DNA of 64,000 nt from NCBI GenBank assembly GCA_030247725.1, contig JAOTRT010000008.1, forward strand, positions 1 to 64,000. Reading direction: 5' to 3'. Below the pieces are notes generated by a model. It saw only the letters and a list, made by a program, of their open reading frames with translations. It was not told where the DNA came from and made no database searches. Made by a program: the position numbers and the translations under genes. This DNA comes from Candidatus Nitricoxidireducens bremensis. GTDB taxonomy: Bacteria; Pseudomonadota; Gammaproteobacteria; Burkholderiales; Rhodocyclaceae. Within the stretch, counting starts at the first letter, position 1. Every line of letters begins with the position of its first letter. Of the stretch, positions 20,324 through 32,244 are shown one piece after another.

Positions 20324-21201
20324 TGCAACGCAACCTGCCTTTTATTGGCGCCCTCGTCTTCGGCCTGGCGGTGTTCGCCTCCATGACGCTCTTCACGGTC
20401 GACCAGCGCCAGTACGCCATCATCTTCCAGCTCGGCGAGATCAAGGAAGTGGTCAAGGAACCGGGCCTTACCTTCAAGTGGCCCCTGATCCAGAACGTGC
20501 GCCTGTTCGACAAGCGCATCCTGACCCTGGACTCCCCCGAGCCCGAACGCTTCCTGACGGCCGAGAAGAAGCCCGTGCTGGTGGATTCCTTCGTCAAGTG
20601 GCGCATCGACGATGTGCACAAGTACTACATCTCCGTCGGCGGCGACGAAATGGTGGCGAAGACGCGTCTCTCCCAGACGGTGAATGCCGGCCTGCGCGAG
20701 GAGTTCGGCAAGCGCACCGTGCATGACGTGGTTTCCGGCGAGCGCGACAAGATCATGGACGAGGTCCAGCGCAAGGCCGATGCCGACATGCGCGCCATCG
20801 GCGTCGAGATCATCGACGTGCGCCTGAAGCGCGTCGATCTGCCGCCCGAGGTTTCCGAGTCGGTCTATCGCCGCATGGAGACCGAGCGCAAGCGCGTCGC
20901 CAACGAGCTGCGTTCCCAGGGCGCCGCCGAGGCCGAGAAGATCAAGGCCGACGCCGACCGCCAGCGCGAGGTGATCGTCGCCGAGGCCTACCGCGACGCC
21001 CAGAAGATCAAGGGCGAGGGCGATGCCAAGGCCGCCGCCATCTATGCCGGCGCCTTCGGCCAGAATCCGGAGTTCTACGCCTTCTACCGCAGTCTTGAGG
21101 CCTATCGCCAGAGCTTCAAGAACAAGAGCGACGTCCTCGTGGTTGAGCCGAACTCGGACTTCTTCAAGTACCTCAAGAGCGCCGGCCGTTCCGGCAAATA
21201 G
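20323..21201 (+). CDS. hflC: FtsH protease regulator HflC
   Basis: Partner of HflK in the FtsH-regulating membrane complex. One N-terminal membrane anchor (IGALVFGLAVFASMTLF) is followed by VDQRQYAIIFQLGEIKEV and a band 7 domain with the family YISVGGDEMVAKTRL segment and a long Ala/Glu-rich helix. 292 residues, normal length. The ATG shares a base with the hflK stop (TGATG), so the two are translationally coupled, which suits an equimolar complex. Confidence 0.96.
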   Translation: MQRNLPFIGALVFGLAVFASMTLFTVDQRQYAIIFQLGEIKEVVKEPGLTFKWPLIQNVRLFDKRILTLDSPEPERFLTAEKKPVLVDSFVKWRIDDVHKYYISVGGDEMVAKTRLSQTVNAGLREEFGKRTVHDVVSGERDKIMDEVQRKADADMRAIGVEIIDVRLKRVDLPPEVSESVYRRMETERKRVANELRSQGAAEAEKIKADADRQREVIVAEAYRDAQKIKGEGDAKAAAIYAGAFGQNPEFYAFYRSLEAYRQSFKNKSDVLVVEPNSDFFKYLKSAGRSGK

Positions 21202-21220
21202 GCGCCGGAAGCCCGATCCG

Positions 21221-21406
21221 ATGGCCTCGAACCTGTTGCTGGCGCTTGCCCTCATGCTGGTCATCGAGGGCCTGCTGCCTTTCCTTGCCCCCCGGGTCTG
21301 GCGCGAGACCTTTCGCCGCGCCACCGAACTCGCCGACGGCCAGCTGCGCTTCGTCGGCCTGATCTCGATGACGGTCGGCCTAATCCTGCTGATGATCGCC
21401 AAGTGA
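21221..21406 (+). CDS. DUF2065 small inner-membrane protein (YjeT type)
   Basis: A 61-residue protein with two hydrophobic helices (residues 4-24 and 41-60) separated by a short basic loop containing [10 protein letters not shown]. It belongs to the DUF2065/YjeT family, commonly found between hflC and hisZ or purA in proteobacteria; function unknown. It lies 19 bases after hflC and 1 base before hisZ. Confidence 0.88.
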   Translation: MASNLLLALALMLVIEGLLPFLAPRVWRETFRRATELADGQLRFVGLISMTVGLILLMIAK

Positions 21407-21407
21407 C

Positions 21408-23898
<2,491 letters not shown>

Positions 23899-23921
23899 GC
23901 AAGGGGTCAGCCGGGCGCGCC

Positions 23922-23949
23922 TTGCCTGCCGGGAGGGCGCGCCTATAAT
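23922..23949 (+). promoter_or_regulatory. Sigma-70 promoter predicting a leaderless mRNA
   Basis: TTGCCT (23922-23927) and a perfect TATAAT (23944-23949) are separated by 16 bases. With the last -10 base as -7, the start site falls on 23956, the A of the next gene's ATG. No Shine-Dalgarno sequence is present. Confidence 0.7.
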
Positions 23950-23955
23950 CCGGGC

Positions 23956-25458
23956 ATGTCGCTCAATGATCGCTCGGCTATCTTTCGCTACATGCTATGG
24001 GCGTGTGTGGCGTGGACTCTGCTGGTCGGTGGGTCCCTCTACTGGAATTACCGTCACGAGCACGAATCGACGCTCGCCCTGGCGCGCAACGAGGCCGTCG
24101 CCAACATCAACAAGGATCTGACCTTCCGGCGCTGGGCGACCGGCCACGGCGGCGTCTATGTTCCGCTTACCGAGGACACGCCGTCCAACCCCTATCTGGT
24201 GGCCAGCGAGAAGGACATTGAAACCACCGGCGGTCGCAAGCTCACCCTGATGAATCCCGCCTACATGGTGCGGCAGATGCAGCGCCTGTACAGCGAGACC
24301 TTCGGCATCAAGGGCCACATCACCAGCCTGCTGCCCCTGAATCCATCCAACAAGGCCGACCCCTGGGAGACCTCCGTGCTCCAGGCCTTCGAAGCCGGCG
24401 AGCGCGCCAACGTCTTCGCTACGGCGGATATCGGGGGGGTGCCGTATGTCCGCGCCATGATGCCGATGATCACCGAGCCGGGATGTCTCAAGTGCCATGC
24501 CCACCAGGGCTATCAAGTCGGCGACGTGCGCGGCGGCATCAGCGTCTCGGTGCCGCTGGCGCCTTATCTGGCACGCGAGCATGGGGTTCTACAGGCGCTC
24601 AGGATATCCCACCTCGCCATCTGGGCCGTGGGCGTGCTGGCCTTCTACTGGCTCTATCGCCGGGCGCTGGTGCGTCTGACGGAGCGCGAGCAGGTGGAGT
24701 TGCGCATCCGCGAACTCAACGAAAGCCTGGATCGCCGGGTCAGACAGCGTACCGCCGAACTCGAAAAGGCCAACAGCGAGCTGGAGTCATTTTCCTATTC
24801 CGTGTCCCACGATTTGCGGGCGCCGCTGCGAGCCCTCAACGGCTACGCCAGGATCATCCAGGAGGACGAAGCGGCCCGCCTCAGTCAGGAAGGCAAGGAG
24901 ATGCTGGCACGGATATGGGTCAACGCCGAGCGGATGGGCGCGCTGATAGACGACATCCTCCAGTTCTCGCGCGTCGGCCGTACCGAAATGAGCTTCGCAC
25001 CGACGGACATGGCCGCGTTGGCTGCCGGCGTGATCGAAGAACTGCGTGCCGAGTATCCGGCGGCGGCCGTACAGCTTGACCAGATGCCTGCCGTCCAGGG
25101 CGACGAGGCGATGTTGCGCCAAGTGTGGATCAACCTGATCGGCAACGCCCTCAAGTTCTCGTCGCGGCGGGAACAACCGGCAGTCCAGGTCGGCAGCGAG
25201 GTCGTCGACGGCGCCACCGTGTATTTCGTCCGGGACAACGGCGCGGGATTCGACATGGCCAATGCGAGCCATCTGTTCGGCGTCTTTCAGCGCCTGCATG
25301 CGGCCAACGACTATCCCGGCACCGGTGCCGGCCTGGCCATCGTCAAGCGCATCGTCGAACGCCATGGTGGCCGGATATGGGCGGAATCCGCACCCGACAA
25401 AGGAGCGACCTTCCGTTTCACGCTGGCGGCGGAGTCCGCCGCCGATGGGGCGAACTGA
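23956..25458 (+). CDS. Sensor histidine kinase with periplasmic c-haem (DUF3365) domain
   Basis: A 500-residue sensor kinase: transmembrane helix 1 (about 13-29), a periplasmic region of about 185 residues resembling the DUF3365/Tll0287-like family, helix 2 (about 216-237), a coiled linker, HisKA with phospho-accepting H285 (SYSVSHDLRAPLRAL) and an HATPase domain with N box LIGNALKFSS, DNGAGF and GTGAGLAIVKRI. The periplasmic region holds one CxxCH motif (C177, C180, H181), the signature for covalent c-type haem, which indicates redox or gas sensing; the signal itself is unknown. No response regulator gene is adjacent. Start ATG 23956 coincides with the predicted transcription start; M13 is an alternative but also lacks a ribosome-binding site. 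Confidence 0.88.
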   Translation: MSLNDRSAIFRYMLWACVAWTLLVGGSLYWNYRHEHESTLALARNEAVANINKDLTFRRWATGHGGVYVPLTEDTPSNPYLVASEKDIETTGGRKLTLMNPAYMVRQMQRLYSETFGIKGHITSLLPLNPSNKADPWETSVLQAFEAGERANVFATADIGGVPYVRAMMPMITEPGCLKCHAHQGYQVGDVRGGISVSVPLAPYLAREHGVLQALRISHLAIWAVGVLAFYWLYRRALVRLTEREQVELRIRELNESLDRRVRQRTAELEKANSELESFSYSVSHDLRAPLRALNGYARIIQEDEAARLSQEGKEMLARIWVNAERMGALIDDILQFSRVGRTEMSFAPTDMAALAAGVIEELRAEYPAAAVQLDQMPAVQGDEAMLRQVWINLIGNALKFSSRREQPAVQVGSEVVDGATVYFVRDNGAGFDMANASHLFGVFQRLHAANDYPGTGAGLAIVKRIVERHGGRIWAESAPDKGATFRFTLAAESAADGAN

Positions 25459-25471
25459 CGCTCTGTAGCGG

Positions 25472-25669
25472 TCAGACGGCCAGCGGCATGCGGAAACGCA
25501 ACTCGTAGGCGATGCGTGCGACCAGTCTCTCGGCATGCATGGCGTTGTCCGCCGACGCGCTGCCGTCGAGCAGCGACTGCAGGCGATCGCGCTGTGCTAC
25601 AAGCTCGTCGGCACTGGCGTTGCGCAGGAAGCGTTCGACTTGGGTATGGTCTTGAAGATCGGCAACCAT
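25472..25669 (-). CDS. Small hypothetical protein
   Basis: A 65-residue hydrophilic protein predicted to be mainly helical (RNASADELVAQRDRLQSLL, HAERLVARIAYELRFR). I do not recognise a family. It has a usable site (GGGGGAT about 9 bases before the ATG), lies convergent to the haem kinase with 13 bases between the stops, and has coding-like composition. It could still be a chance open frame. Confidence 0.45.
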   Translation of the reverse strand: MVADLQDHTQVERFLRNASADELVAQRDRLQSLLDGSASADNAMHAERLVARIAYELRFRMPLAV

Positions 25670-25854
25670 GGTAGGTATCCCCCGTTCCGGACAGCGTGAA
25701 GGAATTTACGGCCCTTCGCCCGGCGAATGAAGGCGGAATAGCGATCAAAAACATGGGCACAGCCGGCTTATGGGCGCCGCAGCGCACCTCCCGACAAGGC
25801 CCGTGGCAGTTCTTCAACCCATAAAGCCACGAATTTCCGGATAGGAAACCTCGA
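25670..25854. other. Intergenic stretch with no gene seen
   Basis: The first part of a 438-base gap between two genes. I see no coding frame or clear repeat here; the following 90 bases carry a promoter-terminator pair annotated separately, and 25945-26107 again holds nothing recognisable apart from the ribosome-binding site of the STAS gene. Confidence 0.5.
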
Positions 25855-25882
25855 TTGGCGAAGGCGACCGCATCGGTAGAAT
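25855..25882 (+). promoter_or_regulatory. Sigma-70 promoter of a candidate small RNA
   Basis: TTGGCG (25855-25860) and TAGAAT (25877-25882) are 16 bases apart (4 of 6 and 5 of 6 consensus matches). The predicted start is near 25889, 21 bases before the first base of a terminator stem. Confidence 0.5.
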
Positions 25883-25888
25883 GGGCTC

Positions 25889-25944
25889 CAGTACTACTCC
25901 ACCCTTTCGGCCCCTCCTTGCTCCGGCTTCGAGGGGCTTTTTGT
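25889..25944 (+). ncRNA. Candidate small RNA ending in an intrinsic terminator
   Basis: A promoter-like pair directly upstream and a terminator at the end delimit a transcript of about 55 bases with no open frame. The 3' stem is GCCCCTC (25910-25916) with GAGGGGC (25931-25937), followed by TTTTTGTTT, the form favoured by Hfq-binding small RNAs. The 5' part is pyrimidine-rich (CTCCACCCTTTC), which could pair with purine-rich ribosome-binding sites. Existence and targets are inferred from layout only. Confidence 0.45.
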
Positions 25945-26107
25945 TTGCGGGCTTCCCCGCGGGCGCATGGCCAGTCCGGAGGGGATAGCTCTTTAGTCAT
26001 GGGTCGTATGCCTTTCGACCAATTGCGCCGCACGCGACTTTCATTGATCATTCGCGCCCTTGACGCAAGCACCTTCACTCCCCAGACCCGCGCAGCGAAA
26101 GGGCATC

Positions 26108-26416
26108 ATGAACATTTCCAGGACACGACGAGAAGGCCACTCGACCGTCATTCGAATTCCGCCCCAATTCGATTTCAAGCAGCACGTCGAATTCCGTCGA
26201 ACCGTGGACCACATCCTTGGAGATGGCCGGGCCAGCGAAATCGTCATCGATTTCGTCGGTACGCATAGCGTCGATAGTGCCGGATTGGGGATGCTCCTCA
26301 ATTTGCGCGATGCAGCTCGGGGGGCGGGTAGGAACGTGGTCCTGACCAACGCCTCCGGCGCAGTGCGCCAGATGCTTGAAACGGCCCAATTCAAGAATAT
26401 TTTCGAGATTCGATGA
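26108..26416 (+). CDS. STAS-domain anti-sigma-factor antagonist-like protein
   Basis: A 102-residue single STAS domain. The phospho-acceptor region reads THSVDSAGLGMLLNLRD, where the serine before AGLG corresponds to the serine phosphorylated in SpoIIAA-like antagonists. Such proteins are switched by a partner-switching kinase or phosphatase, but no partner gene lies nearby. AAAGGG precedes the ATG. Upstream in-frame sequence to 26060 is not needed to complete the domain. Confidence 0.85.
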   Translation: MNISRTRREGHSTVIRIPPQFDFKQHVEFRRTVDHILGDGRASEIVIDFVGTHSVDSAGLGMLLNLRDAARGAGRNVVLTNASGAVRQMLETAQFKNIFEIR

Positions 26417-26614
26417 CCGCTGTGCCCGGGACCGTCGGGCAGCTGTTCGAAGCATCCGGGAGGCCTCACCAGACAGGCTCCCCAGGTGCCGCTGAAAGCG
26501 GGCGCCCAATTCCTTTCGCACTCGCCGGCATCGAATTTCGGCTATAGTCCGCCAGGTCCAGTGCGTCACGGCGATTTTTGCAGACTTGGTTGCGTTTTTG
26601 GCAACCCGGCAGCG

Positions 26615-26664
26615 CAAATGAAAAAACCGCATAAGCCTGAAAGTGCAAGCTGTTATGCGGTTTT
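26615..26664 (-). terminator. Terminator downstream of tRNA-Leu
   Basis: A 12-bp perfect stem (26623-26634 with 26653-26664) with an 18-base loop. On the minus strand it ends in a run of T, in the right orientation for the tRNA-Leu transcript; the plus-strand side also has TTTT, so it may act both ways. Confidence 0.7.
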
Positions 26665-26697
26665 GTGTTTCGCTGTGAAACCCCGAAAACTGAGGGG

Positions 26698-26782
<85 letters not shown>

Positions 26783-26802
26783 AGGCGCGAAACGAGGCGC
26801 GA

Positions 26803-26830
26803 ATATTATCGGAATCCCAAGAATTGTCAA
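26803..26830 (-). promoter_or_regulatory. tRNA-Leu promoter
   Basis: On the minus strand a perfect TTGACA (26830-26825) lies 16 bases from TAATAT (26808-26803), giving a start near 26796 and a 14-base leader before the tRNA. The -35 hexamer overlaps the proposed TTG start of rnr on the other strand. Confidence 0.7.
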
Positions 26831-29064
26831 ACCATAAATCCAAGAAACTTTCCAATATCCGTCGCGCCGATCCCATGTTCGAGCGCGAAATCGCCAAGTA
26901 CGACTATCCGCTGCCGAGCCGCGAGTACATCCTGCAGATGTTGGCGGAACAGGGCATTCCCGTCTCCTTCGAGCGCCTGTGCGAACTGCTGGACGTGCGC
27001 CCCTTCGAAGAAAGTGACTTCCAGCGCCGCCTCGGCGCCATGGCGCGCGATGCGCAACTGCTGCAGAACCGCCGCGGCGACTGGCTGATTCCCGACAAGG
27101 CCGACCTGATTCGCGGCCGTGTTGAAGGCCATCCCGACGGCTTCGGCTTCCTGGTGCCCGACGAGGGCGGCGCCGACCTTTTCCTGTCCACCAAGGAGAT
27201 GGACAAGGTGCTGCACGGCGACCGGGCCATTGCCCGTGTAGTCGGCGTGGATCGCAAGGGCCGCCCCGAAGGCAAGATCGTCGAGGTCACCGAGCGCGCC
27301 AACCGCAAGGTGGTGGGCCGTGCCTACGAGGAGCATGGCGTCTGGTTCGTCGTCGCCGAGAACCGCCGGCTGTCGCAGGACATCCTGCTGGCGCCGCCCG
27401 AGAAGGGCAGCAAGGCGCTGCGGCCGAAGAACGGCCAGGTGGTGGTCGTCGAGATCGTCGAGCAGCCTTCCAAGCAGTCCCAGCCCATCGCCAAGCTGGT
27501 GGATGTGCTCGGCAACTACGCCGATCCCGGCATGGAAATCGAGATCGCCCTGCGCAAGCACGATCTGCCCTTCGAGTTTTCCAGGCAGGTTCTGGAGGAG
27601 ACCGGCAAGCTGCCCGACGAGGTGCGCAAGGGCGACTGGAAAGGCCGCGAGGACTTGACCGAGCTGCCGCTGGTGACCATCGACGGCGAGACCGCCAGGG
27701 ACTTCGACGACGCCGTCTATTGCGAACGCCAGGGCAAGGGTTTCCGCCTCATCGTCGCCATCGCCGACGTTTCCCACTACGTCCGTGCCGGCGGCGCCCT
27801 GGACAAGGACGCCTACGACCGGGGCAACTCGGTGTATTTCCCCCGCCGCGTCATTCCCATGCTGCCGGAGAAGCTCTCCAACGGGCTGTGCTCCCTGAAT
27901 CCCCAGGTGGAGCGCCTGACGGTGGCCTGCGACATGTCCATCTCGGCCACGGGTGAGATCAAGGCCTACCGCTTCTATCCGGCCGTGATCTGGTCCCATG
28001 CCCGTCTCACCTACACCGAGGTGGCCGCGGCCCTCTACGACAAGGACGGCAAGACGCGCAAGAAGCTCGACACCCTGCTGCCCCACCTGGAGCATCTGGA
28101 CGCCCTCTACCGCGTGCTCGCCAAGGCACGGGAGAAGCGCGGCGCCATCGACTTCGAGACCGTCGAGACACGCATGCTCTTCGACGATCACGGCAAGATC
28201 GAACGCATCGAGCCCTACGAGCGCAACGACGCCCACCGGCTCATCGAGGAGTGCATGCTGGCCGCCAACGTCTGCGCCTCCGATTTCCTCAAGGAACGCG
28301 AACATCCGGCCCTTTACCGCATCCACGAGGGGCCGACGCCGGAGAAACTGCTCAAGCTGCGCGACTTCCTCGCCACCTTCGGCCTGCAGCTGGGCGGCGG
28401 CGACGAGCCCTGCGCCAAGGATTACGCCAAGCTGTTGGAGAAGATCCAGGACCGTCCGGACAAGCAACTGCTGCAGACCGTCATGCTGCGTTCCCTGCGC
28501 CAGGCCATCTACAGCCCCGACAACGTCGGCCACTTCGGTCTCGCCTACGAGAGCTACACCCACTTCACCTCGCCGATCCGCCGCTACCCGGACCTGCTGA
28601 TCCATCGCGGCATCAAGGCGGCGCTGAAGAACGAGCACTACCGGCCCGGCAACTGGGAGGAGATCGGCCTGCACTGCTCCGCCACCGAACGCCGCGCCGA
28701 CGAGGCCACCCGCGACGTGGAAGCCTGGCTCAAGTGCTACTACATGCAGGACCGTATCGGCGAGGAGTTCGAGGGCAGCATCTCGGCGGTCGTGCCCTTC
28801 GGCATCTTCGTCGCCCTGGACACCGTGTTCGTCGAAGGCCTGGTGCATGTCTCCGAACTCGGTGCCGACTATTTCCACTTCGACGAAGCCCTGCACGCCA
28901 TGGTGGGCGAGCGTACCGGCAGGCGCTACCGCCTGTCCGACCGCGTCAAGGTCCAGTTGATGCGGGTGGACATGGAGCAGAACAAGATCGACTTCCGACT
29001 CATCGACGGATCTGTCGCTGCCACCGGTGGGGCAGCGTCGCGCAAGGGCGGCAAGCGGCGCTAG
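26824..29064 (+). CDS. rnr: Ribonuclease R
   Basis: Processive 3'-5' exoribonuclease of the RNase II family, active on structured RNA. Domains in order: N-terminal helix-turn-helix ([17 protein letters not shown]), two cold-shock domains ([11 protein letters not shown] near residue 110), the RNB catalytic domain with metal-binding aspartates in [15 protein letters not shown] and [20 protein letters not shown], an S1 domain and a basic tail. The family N-terminus ([22 protein letters not shown]) begins before the first ATG (26875), so I choose TTG 26824, preceded by GGAA; this gives 746 residues. Divergent from tRNA-Leu. Confidence 0.93.
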   Translation: MSNHKSKKLSNIRRADPMFEREIAKYDYPLPSREYILQMLAEQGIPVSFERLCELLDVRPFEESDFQRRLGAMARDAQLLQNRRGDWLIPDKADLIRGRVEGHPDGFGFLVPDEGGADLFLSTKEMDKVLHGDRAIARVVGVDRKGRPEGKIVEVTERANRKVVGRAYEEHGVWFVVAENRRLSQDILLAPPEKGSKALRPKNGQVVVVEIVEQPSKQSQPIAKLVDVLGNYADPGMEIEIALRKHDLPFEFSRQVLEETGKLPDEVRKGDWKGREDLTELPLVTIDGETARDFDDAVYCERQGKGFRLIVAIADVSHYVRAGGALDKDAYDRGNSVYFPRRVIPMLPEKLSNGLCSLNPQVERLTVACDMSISATGEIKAYRFYPAVIWSHARLTYTEVAAALYDKDGKTRKKLDTLLPHLEHLDALYRVLAKAREKRGAIDFETVETRMLFDDHGKIERIEPYERNDAHRLIEECMLAANVCASDFLKEREHPALYRIHEGPTPEKLLKLRDFLATFGLQLGGGDEPCAKDYAKLLEKIQDRPDKQLLQTVMLRSLRQAIYSPDNVGHFGLAYESYTHFTSPIRRYPDLLIHRGIKAALKNEHYRPGNWEEIGLHCSATERRADEATRDVEAWLKCYYMQDRIGEEFEGSISAVVPFGIFVALDTVFVEGLVHVSELGADYFHFDEALHAMVGERTGRRYRLSDRVKVQLMRVDMEQNKIDFRLIDGSVAATGGAASRKGGKRR

Positions 29065-29074
29065 TCAGTTTTGT

Positions 29075-29112
29075 GCGGGCCTGCCGCCGGACAGCACCGG
29101 CGGCAGGCCCGC
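29075..29112 (+). terminator. Long perfect stem-loop after rnr
   Basis: A 16-bp GC-rich perfect stem (29075-29090 with 29097-29112) around a 6-base loop sits between rnr and rlmB. There is no T tract, so it may protect the rnr message end or attenuate rather than terminate. Confidence 0.55.
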
Positions 29113-29176
29113 TGATCGCCTGCGGCGAGGACGGCAAGGCGGCTACAATCGCGCCTCACCCGAAAGGAACCCCCTC

Positions 29177-29914
29177 ATGAGCGAAACCCGCCTGATCCAC
29201 GGCTTCCACGCCATTCTTGCCAAGCTGCGCCATTCGGCGGACGACGTGAAGGAAATCTATCTCGCCGAGGGGCGCCAGGACGGGCGCGTGCGCGACCTGC
29301 TGAAGGCGGCGGAGAACGCCGGCGTGCGGGTGATGCCGGTGGATACGGCGCGGCTCGACGGCATGGCCGGCGGCCAGCGCCACCAGGGCGTGGTGGCGAA
29401 AGTGTCCGCCGTGCAGCGCCACGTGACCCTCGACGACGTGCTCGATACCCTGACGGAGCCGGCTCTGCTGCTGGTGCTCGACGGCGTCACCGACCCCCAC
29501 AACCTGGGGGCCTGCCTGCGGGTGGCCGATGCCGCGGGCGCCCACGCGGTGGTGGTGCCCAAGGATCGCGCCTGCGGTCTTAACGCCACGGCCATCAAGG
29601 TAGCCTCGGGGGCCGCCGAGAGCGTGCCCTACATCACCGTCACCAACCTGGCGCGCAGCCTGCGCGAAATGCAGGAGCGCGACATCTGGGTGGTCGGCGC
29701 GGCCGGCGAGGCCCAGGGCGACATCTACGGCGTGGACCAGAAGCGGGCCCTGGCCTGGGTGCTGGGCGCCGAAGGGCCCGGCCTGCGGCGCCTGACGCGG
29801 GAAACCTGCGACGAGCTGGCGCGTATTCCCATGTACGGCAGCGTGGAAAGCCTCAACGTCTCGGTGGCCTCGGGCGTTTGTTTGTTCGAGGCCCGTCGCC
29901 AGCGACGCGCCTAG
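29177..29914 (+). CDS. rlmB: 23S rRNA Gm2251 2'-O-methyltransferase
   Basis: SpoU/TrmH-family methyltransferase acting on G2251 of 23S rRNA. The 245-residue protein has an N-terminal L30e-like substrate-binding domain ([13 protein letters not shown]) and the knotted catalytic domain with motif 1 [20 protein letters not shown], motif 2 [13 protein letters not shown] and motif 3 [24 protein letters not shown] precedes the ATG. rnr-rlmB is a conserved pair. Its stop overlaps the convergent dehydrogenase stop by four bases. Confidence 0.96.
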   Translation: MSETRLIHGFHAILAKLRHSADDVKEIYLAEGRQDGRVRDLLKAAENAGVRVMPVDTARLDGMAGGQRHQGVVAKVSAVQRHVTLDDVLDTLTEPALLLVLDGVTDPHNLGACLRVADAAGAHAVVVPKDRACGLNATAIKVASGAAESVPYITVTNLARSLREMQERDIWVVGAAGEAQGDIYGVDQKRALAWVLGAEGPGLRRLTRETCDELARIPMYGSVESLNVSVASGVCLFEARRQRRA

Positions 29915-31434
29915 ACTTCGTCGGTCAGCAGGGAGGCGCCCAGCAGGGCGCGGCGCCGCAGCCAGGGGCTCGGCCGGTAGCGCGGGTCGCCGGAGCAGGC
30001 CTGCAGGGTTTCCAGGATGTCCAGCACCCGCCGGGGGCCGATGGCGTCGCCCAGGGCCAGCGGGCCTTGGGGATAACCCAGGCCCAGAGTCACGGCGCGG
30101 TCGATGTCGGCCGGCGCGGCGATGCGCTGTTGGGCGATGTGGCAGCCGATATTGACGATCATGGCGAGCACGCGCTGGGCGACGAAGCCGGCGCTGTCGC
30201 GAATGACGCTGACGGGCACGCCGTCGGCGGCGAACAGGCCGTGGGCGGCGTCGCGCATCGCCGGCGTCGTCAACGGCGTGGTCATCAGGGTGCGGCGCCT
30301 GGCGAGATCGGTCAGGCAGTCGATGGCGACGGTGCGCGCGGCATCGAGGCCGGCCGCCGCGCAGGCGCCGCTGGCGTCGCCGCCCAGCGGCGTGACGATG
30401 CAGAGGGCGGTAGCGGAGGGTCGGGAAAGGTTCTCGACCTGCGCGCCGTTGCGCGCCGCCAGGGCGGCCAGGGTGGCGTGCCATTCGGGGACGGTGCGGT
30501 CGATCCACACCGGACCCTTGTGGGGCGGCGGCGCGGGCGCCTCCTCGATGGCTTCCTTCCGGCCGTCCGCATAGGCGTAGAAGCCGCGGCCCGTCTTGCG
30601 TCCGAGCACGCCGGCGGCGCAGCGCTGGGCGGCGATGGGCGAGGGACGGAAGCGCGGCTCCTCGTAGAACTGCCGGTAGATGGACTCCATCACCGGATGG
30701 GAGACATCGAGGCCGGTCAGGTCCATGAGCTCGAAGGGCCCCATGGGAAAACCGGCCGCCTCCCGCATGATGCGGTCGATGGCAGGGAAAGGCGCCACGC
30801 CTTCGCCGAGGATGGCCAGGGCCTCGGTGACGTAGCCGCGGCCGGCGTGGTTGACGACGAAGCCGGGGGTGTCGCGGACGGCGACTGCCGCGTGGCCCAT
30901 GCGCTCGCCGAGGCCTCGCAGGCTGGCGGCCACGGCCGGTGCCGTGAGCAGGCCTTCCACCACTTCGACGATCTTCATCAGCGGCACCGGATTGAAGAAG
31001 TGGAAGCCCGCCACCCGCTCCGGCTGCGTGCAGGCCGCGGCGATGGCGGTGACGGAGAGGGACGAGGTATTGCTGGCGAGGATGCAGTCTGCGGCGACCG
31101 CCGCTTCCAGCTCGCGGAACAGCCGGCGCTTGGCCTCCAGGTCCTCGACGATGGCCTCGACCACCACGCCGGCCGGGGCGAGCTGCTGCAATTCGGCGAC
31201 GACTTCCAGCCTGGCGGCAGCCGCCTCGGCGGCAGCCGTCGTCAGCTTGCCCTTGGCGGCGAGCTTGGCGAGGGTGTCGACGATGCCGTCCCGCGCGGCA
31301 GCGGCGGCACCGGGGGCGGTGTCATGGAGGAGGGTGCGGATACCGGCCTGGGCGGCGATCTGGGCGATGCCGCGGCCCATGGCGCCGGTGCCGACGATGC
31401 CGAGGATCGGCCCGGGTGCCTGGGAGTCCGGCAT
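29911..31434 (-). CDS. 3-hydroxyacyl-CoA dehydrogenase (PaaH type)
   Basis: NAD-dependent dehydrogenase of 507 residues oxidising 3-hydroxyacyl-CoA. N-terminal Rossmann motif [20 protein letters not shown], then [28 protein letters not shown] containing the catalytic histidine, and a C-terminal dimerisation domain present twice, as in PaaH/PaaC of phenylacetate degradation ([20 protein letters not shown] and [16 protein letters not shown]). No other phenylacetate genes are in the window, so a general beta-oxidation role is equally possible. It is 15 bases downstream of bamD on the same strand. Confidence 0.9.
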   Translation of the reverse strand: MPDSQAPGPILGIVGTGAMGRGIAQIAAQAGIRTLLHDTAPGAAAAARDGIVDTLAKLAAKGKLTTAAAEAAAARLEVVAELQQLAPAGVVVEAIVEDLEAKRRLFRELEAAVAADCILASNTSSLSVTAIAAACTQPERVAGFHFFNPVPLMKIVEVVEGLLTAPAVAASLRGLGERMGHAAVAVRDTPGFVVNHAGRGYVTEALAILGEGVAPFPAIDRIMREAAGFPMGPFELMDLTGLDVSHPVMESIYRQFYEEPRFRPSPIAAQRCAAGVLGRKTGRGFYAYADGRKEAIEEAPAPPPHKGPVWIDRTVPEWHATLAALAARNGAQVENLSRPSATALCIVTPLGGDASGACAAAGLDAARTVAIDCLTDLARRRTLMTTPLTTPAMRDAAHGLFAADGVPVSVIRDSAGFVAQRVLAMIVNIGCHIAQQRIAAPADIDRAVTLGLGYPQGPLALGDAIGPRRVLDILETLQACSGDPRYRPSPWLRRRALLGASLLTDEV

Positions 31435-31449
31435 CGGCGGGCGGTCAGG

Positions 31450-32244
31450 CTACCAGAGCTTCCACCAGGGCTCCTGGCGGTTCAGGCCGCGGGCGTAGTA
31501 CTCGCTCTTGGGGAAGTTGTGGCGCATGACGCGCTCGGCGTCGTCCCGCAGGTCGTTGAGGCCCATGGCATCGTAGGCCTTGACCATGAGGAACAGACCT
31601 TCCTCGTTGGCGGGGGCGCTGGGGTAGGTCTTGAGGGCGAACTGGGCGCGGTTGGCGGCGGCGATGTAGGCGCCGCGCCGCATGTAGTAGTGGGCTACAT
31701 GGACCTCGTGGGAGGCCAGGGCGTTGACCAGGTACTTCATGCGCTGGGCGGAGTCTTCCGCGTACTTGCTCTCGGGGTACTTGGCGACGAGTTCCTTGAA
31801 GGCCTCGAAGGCGTCCCGCGCCGCCTTGGGGTCCCGCTCGGTGGGGTCCTGCATGCTGACATGGCCCATGATGCCCAGGTCGGCGTTGAAGTTGCTCAGG
31901 CCCTTCAGGTAATAGGCGTAGTCCACGTTCGGATGGTTCGGGTGCAGGCGGATGAAGCGTTCGCAGGCGGCGATGGCCGAGGCCTTCTCGTCCTGGCGGT
32001 AGTAGGCGTAGGCGACTTCCAGCTGGGCCTGCTGGGCGTAGCGGCCATAGGGATAGCGGGCCTCCAGTTTCTCGAAGTACTTGATGGCCTTGTCGTAGGC
32101 GCCTTCCGAGACGGCTTCCTTGGCTTCCGTGTAGAGCTTGTTGGCGGACCAGCTCGCGGTCTCGTCGATCTGGTCGGGCAACAGGCCGCAGCCGGACCCG
32201 AGAAGGGCGAGGAGCAGGGCCAGCAGAGAGGCTAAACTACGCAT
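31450..32244 (-). CDS. bamD: Outer-membrane assembly lipoprotein BamD
   Basis: Essential TPR lipoprotein of the BAM complex. Lipoprotein signal with lipobox GSGC at about residues 16-19, then five TPR-like repeats (SEGAYDKAIKYFEKLEARYPYGRYAQQAQLE split over the first two, and the YYLKGLSNF and YYMRRGAYIAAANRA segments). 264 residues, normal. The start ATG (32244-32242) overlaps, on the opposite strand, the start codon region of rluD; a bamD -10 box lies inside rluD. Confidence 0.95.
   Translation of the reverse strand: MRSLASLLALLLALLGSGCGLLPDQIDETASWSANKLYTEAKEAVSEGAYDKAIKYFEKLEARYPYGRYAQQAQLEVAYAYYRQDEKASAIAACERFIRLHPNHPNVDYAYYLKGLSNFNADLGIMGHVSMQDPTERDPKAARDAFEAFKELVAKYPESKYAEDSAQRMKYLVNALASHEVHVAHYYMRRGAYIAAANRAQFALKTYPSAPANEEGLFLMVKAYDAMGLNDLRDDAERVMRHNFPKSEYYARGLNRQEPWWKLW

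Noticed and set aside
29878..32235. Plus-strand 785-codon frame
   Set aside because: Antisense to the 3-hydroxyacyl-CoA dehydrogenase and bamD; Gly/Asp-rich shadow composition typical of GC-rich DNA.
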